Below, in pieces: positions 10,954 through 21,227 of a stretch of DNA of 64,000 nucleotides. This DNA comes from Lepas anatifera (lineage: Eukaryota; Arthropoda; Thecostraca; Lepadidae): positions 108,760 through 172,759 of the forward strand of contig JAOTON010000776.1 in assembly GCA_034440635.1 (NCBI GenBank), given 5' to 3'. The position numbers and the translations under genes were made by a program. Every line of letters begins with the position of its first letter. Position 1 is the stretch's first letter. A model generated the notes under the pieces. The model ran no database searches, had not been told where the DNA came from, and was given only the letters and a program-made list of their open reading frames with translations.

Positions 10954-13900
10954 CTGAGGGGCACGGCAGCGTCACAGCACCGCCTCCTGAGGGGCACGGC
11001 AGTGTCACAGCACCGCCTCCTGAGGGGCAGGGCAGCGTCACAGCACCGCCTCCTGAGGGCACGGCAGCGTCACAGCACCGCTTCCTGAGGGGCACGGCAG
11101 CGTCACAGCACCGCCTCCTGAGGGGCACGGCAGCGTCACAGCACCGCCTCCTGAGGGGCACGGCAGCGTCACAGCACCGCCTCCTGAGGGGCACGGCAGC
11201 GTCACAGCACCGCCTCCTGAGGGGCACGGCAGCGTCACAGCACCGCCTCCTGAGGGGCACGGCAGCGTCACAGCACCGCCTCCTGAGGGGGACGGCAGCG
11301 TCACAGCACCGCCTCCTGAGGGGCACGGCAGCGTCACAGCACCGCCTCCTGAGGGGCACGGCAGCGTCACAGCACCGCCTCCTGAGGGGCACGGCAGCGT
11401 CACAGCACCGCCTCCTGAGGGGCACGGCAGCGTCACAGCACCGCCTCCTGAGGGGCAGGGCAGCGTCACAGCACCGCCTCCTGAGGGGCACGGCAGCGTC
11501 ACAGCACCGCCTCCTGAGGGGCAGGGCAGCGTCACAGCACCGCCTCCTGAGGGGCACGGCAGCGTCACAGCACCGCCTCCTGAGGGGCACGGCAGCGTCA
11601 CAGCACCGCCTCCTGAGGGGACGGCAGCGTCACAGCACCGCCTCCCGAGGGGCACAGCAGCGTCATAGCACCGCCTCCTAAGGGTTACAGCGCCACCTAC
11701 TGGGGGGCACGGCAGCAGCACAGCACCACCTCCTGAGGGGAGGTAGCATACAGCACCACCTACTGGGGGGCACGGTAGCGTCACAGCACCTCCGCCTCCA
11801 ATGGGCACAGCAGTCCAACAGCACTGCCGCCTCTTGAGGGGTACAGCAGCCCCACAGCACCGCCACCCCCTGCCGAACAAAGCTGTAACTCTTACCGGAA
11901 ACTACCCCGTGACAGCGCCGCCGTCACCGACTGCTGTGGGACATAGCACCGCCCCCTAGCACACATACACCAGCGCCCCCTGTCGCACATAGCAGCGCCC
12001 TTAACCACTACACAATCACAGTGTCGCTATGACTGGCTAACGAGGGACACAGCACCGCCCCTGCTTAAAATTGATTCCTGGGATTCAATTCATAATTTGT
12101 TGGGGAAATATCCATCGATGACCTCTGGAATACACTCATGAGACATTTTTGTGGGGAAAACAAGACAATTTGGTCTCAAGTGATAATTCGCTGCATATCC
12201 AGTTATAAGCTTACCCACATTTTCTTGGTCGCTCCGTTCCAACCCATCAAAGGCCCGGAGATCCATTCGGAGATCTGATCACTGATCCAATCTAGTTCTG
12301 GTGCGGTATAGAGCATAATAATAGCGACAAGTGACTGCAAATATAGCAAAACATCAGCAACTTCTGCCCTCTGCACACCTAAAATGAATAACCAGTTCAC
12401 ACAGCCGTGACGGTACATCACTCACCGCGTTGGCGGAGGCCGAATCCTTCGGCGGCGGAGGTCGGTACTCCTCAAAGTCTCCGAACTCATCATCATCGTC
12501 GTCAGCAGCAGGGTCCGCCAGCTGGTCGGACAGCACCAGAGGCGATGGACCCTCCTCCTGAGCAGGCTCGCTGAACGCTGTTCCGAAGTCAGCAAATTCG
12601 CCCGTCGTCGGCGACGCCCCGGCTGCTGAGGTTACCGGCACGGAGAAGTCACCAAAGTCGTCAGCGGAATCCGTCGGGTCTCCACCGTCCTGAGGCGGCG
12701 CCGCGAAGTCGCCAAAATCGTCTTTGGGTGCTGCAAAGTCCCCCATGTCCTCGTCTGATGATGATAAATTTGTTAGCGCGTCCTTGGGTGTTTCCTCCAT
12801 ATCGCTGTTGTGTGCTGAGAAATCTTCCAAGTTATCTTTGGGTTTTAGGAAATCCCTTGTGTTGTCTTTTGGTTTCGAAAAGTCTCCAAAGCGGTACTCG
12901 GGCGCTGGAAAGTCATCTAAACCGTCAGCGGTGACTGAAAACTCCCCAAAGTCATCACTTGGCACTGAAACTGCACAATCATTATCTGATGCCAAAACGG
13001 CTGCAGCTATACCAGATGATGTTCCAAATTCACCAAACTCATCATCTGGCTCAGAGCATCCTTGCGAGTCACTAACGAGCGCTGATATGGTGGTGGCAGC
13101 TGGTACACCTTCAACACCACTGTCTGGCACTGAGAAACCCTCCCTACTGTCTGAAATGGGCCGGGGATCATTGCTGTCAGCAGGCGTTGGCGGCATAACG
13201 GACGTTTCGTTTGATCCGCCTGTCTCAGTCTTCAAACCACTCAATACAACCGCGGCAGCGTCTTCAGGTGCATCTGCTGAAACAGTAAAATCCCCAAAGT
13301 CCTCGACCGGTCCAGAAAATGCACCAAAATCACTTTCAGTCGAGTGACTAGTCACGAAATCAGAAAACATGGGTGGGGAGCGCGGTTCATTTTCGGGTTC
13401 TGTACACACCTGGGCAGTTTCAGACGACCTAGTTTCTTTCACCGTATCACCATCTGTACCCCGCGATGCATCTGAAGAGGTTTTGCCACCGCCCGGCGTC
13501 TCATGATCACAATGGGCAGCTTCCAGCGAGCGTCGCCGGGAAGCTGGCACGGGAGACGCCACAGTGTCCGTCTCCTCCACCCGCGCTGACACATCGGACG
13601 CCTGTGATTCGGCGGGATCCACTCTCGGGACGCGCGAACCGCCGCCAGATGACGGCGCAGTGCCTGCGTAGAGGTCCGTGTCGTCATCAGACTCGTCACT
13701 GAGAACGTTCACCACTGCGCCTGGCGGCCTGGCGCTACACGCTGGCAGCGCACCATCTCGACGGTCCGTCTCACCAGTCTCAGCGGCCTCAGCACTACTC
13801 CCAGTTCCACCGACGACACCAGCAGGCTGGGCGTCAGCGCTGCCGAAGACAGGCGCGGCGTCCGAACCGCTAGCGACGCTGAAATCTCCCCAGTCGTCAG

Positions 13901-14415
13901 CGTCGGCGTCAGCAGCAGCGTCTGCCGGGGCAGAGCCAGCGGCTATGTCCACCACACCAGCGGTCTGCTCGTCCCGGGCCGGTGAGAGGTCTGCGACTAC
14001 AGAACTGGCGGCAGGTCCAGTGCTGGTAGTGGAAGTGACCCCAGGAGGCTGACTCGCCGCAGGCACCGTACGCAGTTTCTGTGATAAGCCTGAGGAGAGT
14101 GGGTGTGTCAGTGCCAGCCGTCTTTGCATTTGCTCTCAGACAAATCTCTAAAAATATATAACTGACCATCAAGCAACTTAAAACAGAAGCCTAAAACTCG
14201 ATATTCTTACTGCACTTACAAGCTAGATTGGGAATACACAAAGTGGGAATTTCCAGTTTTATAACGGTCCCCATATCCTTTTAGGGGGGGCAATGACCCA
14301 CTGGATACCTCTGTCAATATAAATGCTTCAGTACCTGTAATGTCAAATGAAGAGTAATAGTCTGAGGGTGGGGGCGATGCAGACAGCATAGGTGGAATCA
14401 TGTTTCACTCACTGT
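10750..14415 (-). CDS. AFTPH: Aftiphilin-like clathrin adaptor accessory protein (partial gene model)
   Basis: Exons (minus strand): 14401-14335 (start ATG; an in-frame TGA lies two codons upstream, and an acceptor at 14416 suggests a 5'UTR intron), 14089-12426, a candidate at 12334-12215, and 10953-10750. All junctions are GT-AG and keep frame (exon 1 ends in phase 1, later junctions are phase 0). The N-terminus has the SPPP run also seen at the start of vertebrate aftiphilin. The long exon carries at least nine [FW]G[DEA]F motifs in acidic context (for example DDWGDF, VEDFGDF, DEFGDFEE), the type that binds adaptor ear domains. The last exon matches the clathrin-binding domain: W..L....NTAAL..RW..S....LL..L.VD..N. 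In known animals the protein acts with AP-1, AP-2 and clathrin at the trans-Golgi and endosomes. The C-terminus is missing or lies further left (candidate at 6363-6614). Confidence 0.85.
10954..11880. repeat. 33-bp minisatellite abutting the aftiphilin exon acceptor
   Basis: About 22 near-identical 33-bp units run from 10960 to about 11690, followed by several degenerate units to about 11880. On the minus strand each unit reads CCCTCAG, GAGGCGGTGCTGTGA, CGCTGCCGTGC. The first two parts copy the splice acceptor and first codons of the neighbouring exon, minus a 9-bp GCGGCGGTG-type insertion. A few units have 1-bp changes or deletions (for example near 11055 and 11620). Because 33 is a multiple of three, long open frames cross the array on both strands; they are artefacts. 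Confidence 0.95.
11881..12214. other. Degenerate flank of the minisatellite
   Basis: CAGCGCC/CACCGCC-type remnants continue to about 12062 (CACATAGCACCGCCCC and similar) and then fade into unique AT-richer sequence. This is probable aftiphilin intron. Confidence 0.5.
12215..12334 (-). CDS. Candidate small aftiphilin exon
   Basis: On the minus strand TGCTATATTTGCAG precedes 40 open codons that end at a GTAAGC donor, phase 0 at both ends. It therefore fits without a frame change between the flanking exons. The implied upstream intron is only 91 bp (12335-12425) and has a good pyrimidine tract. The peptide is Trp-rich (LDWISDQISEW, MGWNG), and I do not recognise it in vertebrate aftiphilin. Splice geometry is the only support. 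Confidence 0.42.
12426..14089 (-). CDS. AFTPH: Aftiphilin large acidic motif exon
   Basis: 1,664 bp. The acceptor reads CACTCTCCTCAG on the minus strand; the donor GTGAGT follows the codons for SANA. It completes the split Gly codon from the start exon and then reads 554 open codons. The composition is very rich in Asp, Ser, Ala, Gly and Pro, so it is intrinsically disordered. Repeated [DE]FG[DE]F cassettes occur throughout, including a run of paralogous units (FGDFSKPKDN, DFLKPKDN, LEDFSAHN). It ends with a DDDDEFGDFEE patch. The plus-strand open frames overlapping it are shadows. Confidence 0.88.
14335..14401 (-). CDS. AFTPH: Aftiphilin start exon
   Basis: 22 codons plus one base, beginning Met-Ile-Pro-Pro-Met and containing SASPPPSDYYSSF. 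It ends at ACAG/GTACTG. The split codon G+GC gives Gly at the join to the large exon. The nearest in-frame upstream codons include TGA, which fixes this ATG as the first possible. A TTTTTCCAG acceptor (AG at 14416-14417) lies 15 bases before the ATG, suggesting a noncoding leader exon upstream. Confidence 0.75.
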
Positions 14416-14963
14416 CTGGAAAAATTGTACAGAACCTGAAACAAATAGATGTATCTGTCATGGAGGGCGCTGTTATGAAGTGCAAATTATGCTGGGCAAC
14501 AGGAGGGATTCTTGTCAGAAAGTCGAGAATAAGAGGTCAGATACCAGGAATGCATCTTCTGATGTAAATCAGTGGGACTGGGCTATGTTGTGAGGTAGCA
14601 TTAGGTGTGAAGTGTTAGTCAGTATTTTGCATCTGTGCTACATTTGGTTGGTATTAGCCTAATGAGCAGGATAGCAAATGGAAATGTGACTAATTGCATC
14701 ATAGGTCAATGCCTACTTACCTAACTATCTTGAACTGGCCTATTGCAAGAGCCATAAGACACTGCATACAGTGGTGCATAAGGCATAAGGGCATGGGAAC
14801 AGCTGGAAAACAAGACAGCCAACAGATGTGCATCTACTAGATGGAACCAAATCGATAAGTTAGTTTGGCCGCCAATAGAGTCTGCCAAGTTTGATGTAGT
14901 ATTTGAGCAGTCCCCAACCACCTGTTTGAGTCACCTGAAAGCTTTAGTAGACTGGGGGGATGT

Positions 14964-15270
<307 letters not shown>

Positions 15271-15822
15271 CGAGGATGGAAATGCGAGGTTAGCCTCTCA
15301 ATGGTGCAATGTACACATCAGGCTGAATCTAAACCAGCTGTTGTCATCATTTTAACACTGTGTCACAAACTTGACTCTAATGTTTTATACCCTTACTGTT
15401 ATGCTGCTCCCGCATCTTTGTATCGCTAAATTGGCATTATTTAGGGTACACGTGCTATAAGGTGGGAGCGGATGTTGATGTGGGACAGTGCGTGAGGATA
15501 GGATAATACAATATAAACTGTATGGAAGTAGAGAGAGAGAGAGACATTTGTAGTTTTCCAATAAAACACGCATGTCCATACACCAACACATATGCGCACC
15601 ACCATCCCATTGAGGAGCCGCCATAATGTGCAATCGACAACAGATTCAGACATATTTTACATATAATTTTTCCGACAGGACCAGTGTTCACGCGCCCAAG
15701 GTTACATCTAATGTCCACAACCGACACAAGACTGACACCTAACGCGACGGTAACCAAGATGACGGTGTCATCGCAAAATATAAGGGCTAGGAAGCGTATG
15801 AAGTGAAGCAGGGAAAGGTGCA

Positions 15823-16386
15823 TTGCCTTCTATCAACGCGAAGAGAATAGCTGGCGGTCTAGATTATCCATGCGTTTATGACTTGCCGGTATTCCGCATC
15901 TCAGTCCGCGGCCCCAGCCAGCGAGTGGACTCACACAAAATGAAACGTCACCCAGGTAAGGTTGTCACCGCAATTGTACTGGGACTGGGCATGAATATTA
16001 AGTACAGAAAGATCCGCTGCCTCACATCAAAGACGGCCACTATTCACTACAGGCAGTGTTCCCTGAGCATCATTTCTCAGTACCCGGTAAGGGTTATAGG
16101 TTGTGACATTGTGACACCGCATCCCATCAACGACAGCCCCCCAACTCCCCACGAACAATGGCCACTGCGCAGCATTTCTCCATGTCGGGCAAGGGTCTCA
16201 CAGACTGTGACTATGAAAGCATCAATGTACGATGAGTACCAAGAATGCTGCAACACCATGCGCCCAGGAACATCGCTTGGAGCTCACCATGCTCATGGAG
16301 CCAAGACTCACGGCTCTAAGGGGCACGAAAAAACTCCCCAGGCTAGGTCCTGCAATGGTTTAGGGTACCGGTATTTCACTGTGTGA
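15823..16386 (+). other. Unrecognised 187-codon open frame
   Basis: An open frame with no recognised domain, no membrane segment and no splice signals that I trust. It lies directly before the broken ORF relic at 16450-18423, so it could be the 5' part of the same decayed element, or chance. Confidence 0.2.
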
Positions 16387-16449
16387 CGCTTGTAGCAGTC
16401 ACCATCCAGGTCCAGAGTCCAGAGTTCTGGAGGATGAGGAAGGGAGATG

Positions 16450-18423
16450 ATGAGGTTGAGGGGACAAGGTCAGGGCAGCAGAAAGAAGAAGAGGAACGGG
16501 AAGGTCAAGAGGAAGCTCACTGACATTGCAGAGAAACTGTTTGATTTTACTGATGATGAAAATATTCCTGAGCTAGAGAAGGAGTTTTTGATGGCTAGAG
16601 GAGGCCGGGGAGACAGGAATGTGTGAGCGCTGTTGATATGATGGTGACCACAGAGAAGAAGATAGCCAGGGCGGAGAAAGACGAGAGAAGTAGAATAAAC
16701 TGTGGAAGAAAACAAGTCAAAAAAGGAAGAGGAAGAGCCAGGACGAGGTGGAGAAGTTGTATGATTGAGAAGTGGTTGAGAAGTAGTTGTGATTAAGGAC
16801 AGTATTGGAAATGAGAAAGAGAATGATGTTAATGACGAAGAGTTCAAGGTCAAAACTTATACTTCGAGAATGGAAAGGAAGACCAGGACTGAGAAAAGGA
16901 AGAGATTGAAAGAAGCTGAGGCGAAGATTGGAGAAACTGCTGACGGATTCAAGACGACTACTGATGAAGTGGCTCGCATCACTAATACTATCAGGGTTGC
17001 CGACAACACGATACCTGCTGCTGATACAAGCAAAGCCATCAACTGGAAGGAAGTTGGGAGGGTGAGAAAAAGTCAAGAGAAGACAAGAAAGATATGTTCA
17101 GGGGATTTGAGGCTAGATGACTGATGGTAGATAAGAGGAAAATGAGAACAAAGTGGAGACTGGAGTAGGAGAGAACAATCACAAGAGGTGTGGCATAATT
17201 AGGAGTGATGACTGCACCGTCATTGGCTACCTGGGGAAGGAGTTCCTCGGGCACCTAGCCCCGGAGGCAAGAAAGGGAGGGGAACTGGCCAGCAGCCCGA
17301 TGGGCTTCGTGTAGGAGCGGGATATCAACATCACAGGCCTACAGATGGTTTTTGCCGATGGCTGCAGTAAGATGGGAGGGTTTCAGACACGGCTTCATCG
17401 CTGAGTTTGCGAAACTGTTGGGACGGCTACTACATCATATTCACTGTCTGGTCGACAGTTTGGAGAAGGTGTTCAGCCACCTGTTCACACGCTACGCCGG
17501 CCCCACAACCGGTCCAACTTCCTGGAGTAGAGATGAGGCCCAGAAGCTGATGGGCAACAACGTGTGGGACATGCCGCTGGGAATTTGAGGCCATCCCCAT
17601 GCCCACCCTCAGGGCTCTGCCGGACAACATCTCTTCCACTGTAATGGAGGAGTTCAACCACGACAAACAGTATCTGTTGGAGATGGCCGGGGCTGTGGAG
17701 TCCAGGTACCTGGAGAGGAGGTGAGCCAGAGCCAGGGCCGGGACAATGACGAACGCTCGGTGGCAGAACACTCAAAGTAGGGAGTAGCGGCTCCATATGA
17801 GCATGGTCAGTCCCAGCTTGGAGCAGAGAAGGATGACGTCGCTCACCATCCACATCTACATCCCAACCTTTCTCCAGATTAGGCAGCAGAACTTCCTGCT
17901 TGAGGGGTCTCGCCATCCGCTCTCGATTATCATTAAGATGGCAAACTACTGCACAAGGCAGATATGGGCTTTCTCACACCCTATCTCCAGTTCAATAGTG
18001 AGGTGGTGCTGGCCTCCCTGCTGGCCTCCAGGGACAGAAAGGAAAAGCAGCTGGCCGTGTCCATCATCAAAAGGCTGAGGAAAAAGGAGCAGAGAAGCAA
18101 CAGAAAGACAATTAGAAAGGCTAAGAATCCTCAGCTAAGATTGTCAGCTGCAAAATGGTCAGAGATGGTGGATATCCAGAAGGCCACCTCCTCTCCTCAG
18201 ATCCTGTTCCACAAGACAAACCAGGAACTGGAACAGTTCCTAGATGATGCCTACACAGAGCCAGGACTACCCTGCACCACCACCGCAGTTGAGGGGGAGA
18301 ATGACCACAGAGGCAGCCAACATGGCCAGCGGTGCCTGGAATCAGGACAAAGTCACCTGGAGCAGGATTGAAGCCAGTGCTAGGAATAAGTACAGGGGCA
18401 AGAAGGAAGACTTCACCTGCTGA
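16450..18423 (+). pseudogene. Broken multi-frame ORF relic of an unclassified repetitive family
   Basis: Protein-like segments follow one another on the plus strand with shifts and stops between them. 16450-16626 is basic then acidic (GKVKRKLTDIAEKLFDFTDD). 16789-17124 is charged and coiled-coil-like. About 17205-17410 reads GYLGKEFLGHLAPEARKGGE and LQMVFADGCSKMGGFQT, with one TAG. 17352-17588 contains EAQKLMGNNVWDMPLG. 17588-17723 contains PTLRALPDNISSTVMEEFN. 17964-18290 contains EVVLASLLASRDRKEKQLA, then LPC-TTAVE, and a last shifted segment (MASGAWNQDKVTW) ends at a TGA. The general layout recalls a multicopy uncharacterised protein family that I remember from arthropod and cnidarian genomes. 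I cannot name its superfamily. It is dead here. Confidence 0.5.
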
Positions 18424-20837
18424 TGATGTGAAGGAGACAAATGTATGTAAGTGCTTTTTATGTATCAGAAAAATATACAGAGGAACATGAACATAATGCA
18501 TTTCATATGATTCAGTATTTAGTGGTTAATTTTGTCCTAGCCTAGGTATGGCCAAAAATAATCCACATGTTTCTAGTTCTCCAATTTCAAAAATCGAAGC
18601 ATATTTTGAAGTAATTTTGCAAAAGGTCAAAGAATCCAGCTGGGTATAGTCGATTTTGAGTTTGGTGTCAAAATGTCACTGTCTACTGCTCATCATATCC
18701 TTAAGTAGTAATCTATGCATAAGCCAAGGAGCCACAGATGACCAGAGAAGATGTCAGGGTTTGTAAAAGGGGTGATACCAGAGGAAAGTTTAGCAAAAGG
18801 ACAATGGTAGATGGGTCACCCGTTAAGCACGGAGGTCCATTGTAGTTTTACCAGACCCCCATGGCAGAAAGAATCCCATATTACCACTGAGAACAACATC
18901 ATGAATCAACGGGTGATGGATGAGGCGAGACACAGAACAGTGGCAACCATTCACCAAAACCACACAGATCAGCAACAAGCTTCAGCATAATATGATACTT
19001 GTGTGTGCAGATCTAGGAAACATGAAACTAAAAACAAGATCAGTTTTTTCTCAATTATGAAAATAAATCTCAGCACAAGCTTCCCAAATTCCTGAAAAAT
19101 GCATTCGGTTTAGATGTTGAGACTCCAGAGCACAGATGGAAGCTGATGGCATTATCTAGGACAATGCTCAATGGGTGCTATATTGATATACCTGACATTG
19201 GTGCCCACATATACCTGATATAGCCTTTTGATTATATAGCCCACAAACCTAACTCGAAATAGGTACCTATATAACAACACACTTGCAAGGCATTAAACAT
19301 TCAATTTCCAAATACCTGTTTCCAACTCATCACAATCAAAACAATGGGACTGGCCACGCGTCCACCAAGACAATAACAACACCACCAAACAAACTGAAAT
19401 ACTAATACAGGGATTCTAAGGCCTTGCCAACCATTGAGCAGAGTATGGCACTTTTGACGAAATCTCGTTGGTGCGAATGCTCTTCGAGATAGGAGCGAGT
19501 GGTGCGAATTTTATTGTTTATTGTTTATTTGTGTCATGAGCAACAGGTTGCCCCCAATTACAGCTCATGTCGTATCGAAGACGATCAAACACGAACGACG
19601 ATCGAACACTCAGCTTATACAGGATACAATGACCCACATACACACTAAATACAAATAAAACGCCCTACGAAAACAAGGGGAGATCACTACAGACTTTTTA
19701 AATATGCGCAGACTTGAGATCTGAACTGACAAAATGTTGAACTGAATACATCTGAATTTTGACACCCTGGTGCGAATTTTCGAGTCTGGTGTGAGAAAGG
19801 TGACACTGAAAATCAACAAAATCATGCAGAAGGGAAAATTGGCTTTGTCATCCGTGTTTTTCTCCCTGGTATATTTTGGATTGGTGCGAATTTTTGGTGA
19901 CTGGCGGTGCAAATTGGTGCGGGAATTCTAGGTGCTTGGTGCGACTCGTCTGGCCTGTTGCCATACTTTGCAGACTGGCCTGCCAAATGCCAATACCCTG
20001 ACCGAAATGTGCTTCAAGTCCGCCTGCCTTTGGTTGAATGGTTCTTTCCTATCACCCTGGTTCTTTCTGTTCATGGCCCAGGAGAATACCCACCTTCCTC
20101 AAGCACCACCACCACCTTCTTCCTCTTTCTATCTTCTGTGCGTTCAAGGCAATAGATAGTTAGCTGCGTTTGGAAGAAGCACAAACAATCTCGTTATACC
20201 ACGACGTTGTTGTGAGAGTTGTGCGTTGTTGTAGTAGTAAAGTGTATTTTGGAAGTTATGTAGGCAGCCCCAAATAATAAGGGCCTTAAGGCTGAAAGTA
20301 TTTTCTGCTAACCTTGTGATCGTTTATTGAGTTTAGAATATTAAAAACTAAAAATGATGTCTTAGATTACCTAATAAAAAGGTGGTTTGGAATTGGGCTA
20401 ATTGACTACGGTTATTCTGGTTTGCAAAGTAAATTATCGATCAAAAAGTATTATAGCTCAAAACTGCGCCCTTATTTCATTTACGGCTCACAAGGATTAC
20501 TCATCATCATCCGCGTAGTGTTTGTGTTGTGCGCGTTCGGTTTGTTTGATTCGGGGGCACTCTCGGGGTCAGAATGTAGAACGAATTCAAGGAATTTGAG
20601 AGGAAAAGTGATAATGTGATAACATCGAATTATCCAGCAGTAGGAGGCTAGGTTTTGGTGAGGGACACTGGCAGGTTAAGGGTGGAAGGTGGGGATACAA
20701 AAGAGGTATTTTCCCCTCAAACCCTCAATTTGTTAATGGTAATTAACTAGTATGTTTCATGTCGTGAGGCCCTGTTTCACCCCAACCAGAAAAAAGTTGT
20801 GCTAATTTGCCATTTTGGTGGGATAAATCATGGTTTT
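18424..20837. other. Gene-poor stretch
   Basis: AT-rich, with no recognised coding sequence. At 19440-19930 the phrase GGTGCGAATTT recurs several times in a decayed dispersed repeat. 20400-20700 may contain the noncoding first exon or promoter of the CHMP2B gene, but I cannot define it. Confidence 0.45.
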
Positions 20838-20850
20838 ATTGCATGATACA

Positions 20851-21110
20851 GGGGCATTGTGGTGTAGTCGTCAGCGCAGCTGGCTACCACACAGCTGAGC
20901 CAGGTTCAATACCCAGTGACGTCCCTGAACAAGGTTAAAGCTGGCTCCTGAGAAACCTTTCCAACAGGGAAAAAGCTGGTGATACTGTGTGACCCTGGCA
21001 GTGTGTGTGTGTGTGTGTGGGTGTGTGTGCGTGTGGCTTGTGTGTGCTGTGTTTGTGTGTGTTGTGTGCTGTGTGCGTGTGTGTGTTGATAAGACCAAAA
21101 AATTATTATT
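20851..21110 (+). mobile_element. tRNA-derived SINE, copy 2, with internal GT expansion
   Basis: A head with tRNA-like boxes (GTGTAGTCGTCAGCGCAGC, AGGTTCAATACCC) is followed by the family body (TCCTGAGAAACCTTTCCAAC, GACCCTGGCA) and an ATTATTATT tail. It is flanked by ATTGCATGATACA (20838-20850) and ATTGCATGATCCA (21111-21123), a 12/13 target duplication. A (GT)n array of about 90 bp has expanded inside the body. It lies just upstream of the CHMP2B start exon. Confidence 0.85.
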
Positions 21111-21227
21111 ATTGCATGATCCATTAAATATGGCTTAACTCTTGCTCATGAATTTGATTGATATCATTGGCTTCATCCTTTTCAGCATCATTTCGCCAGG
21201 GAGGATATTTTACATTATTCAAGAAGA

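Noticed and set aside
10954..11700. CRISPR-like array
   Set aside because: Units are contiguous 33-bp tandem repeats without unique spacers, in an animal genome.
10697..11880. Open frames of 280-297 codons with PLRRRCCDAAV or SGGGAVTLPCP repeats
   Set aside because: They are generated by the 33-bp minisatellite, whose unit length is a multiple of three. Only the 204-bp end segment is coding, and in a different frame.
12724..13347. 207-codon plus-strand frame inside the aftiphilin exon
   Set aside because: It is the antisense shadow of the repetitive acidic exon.
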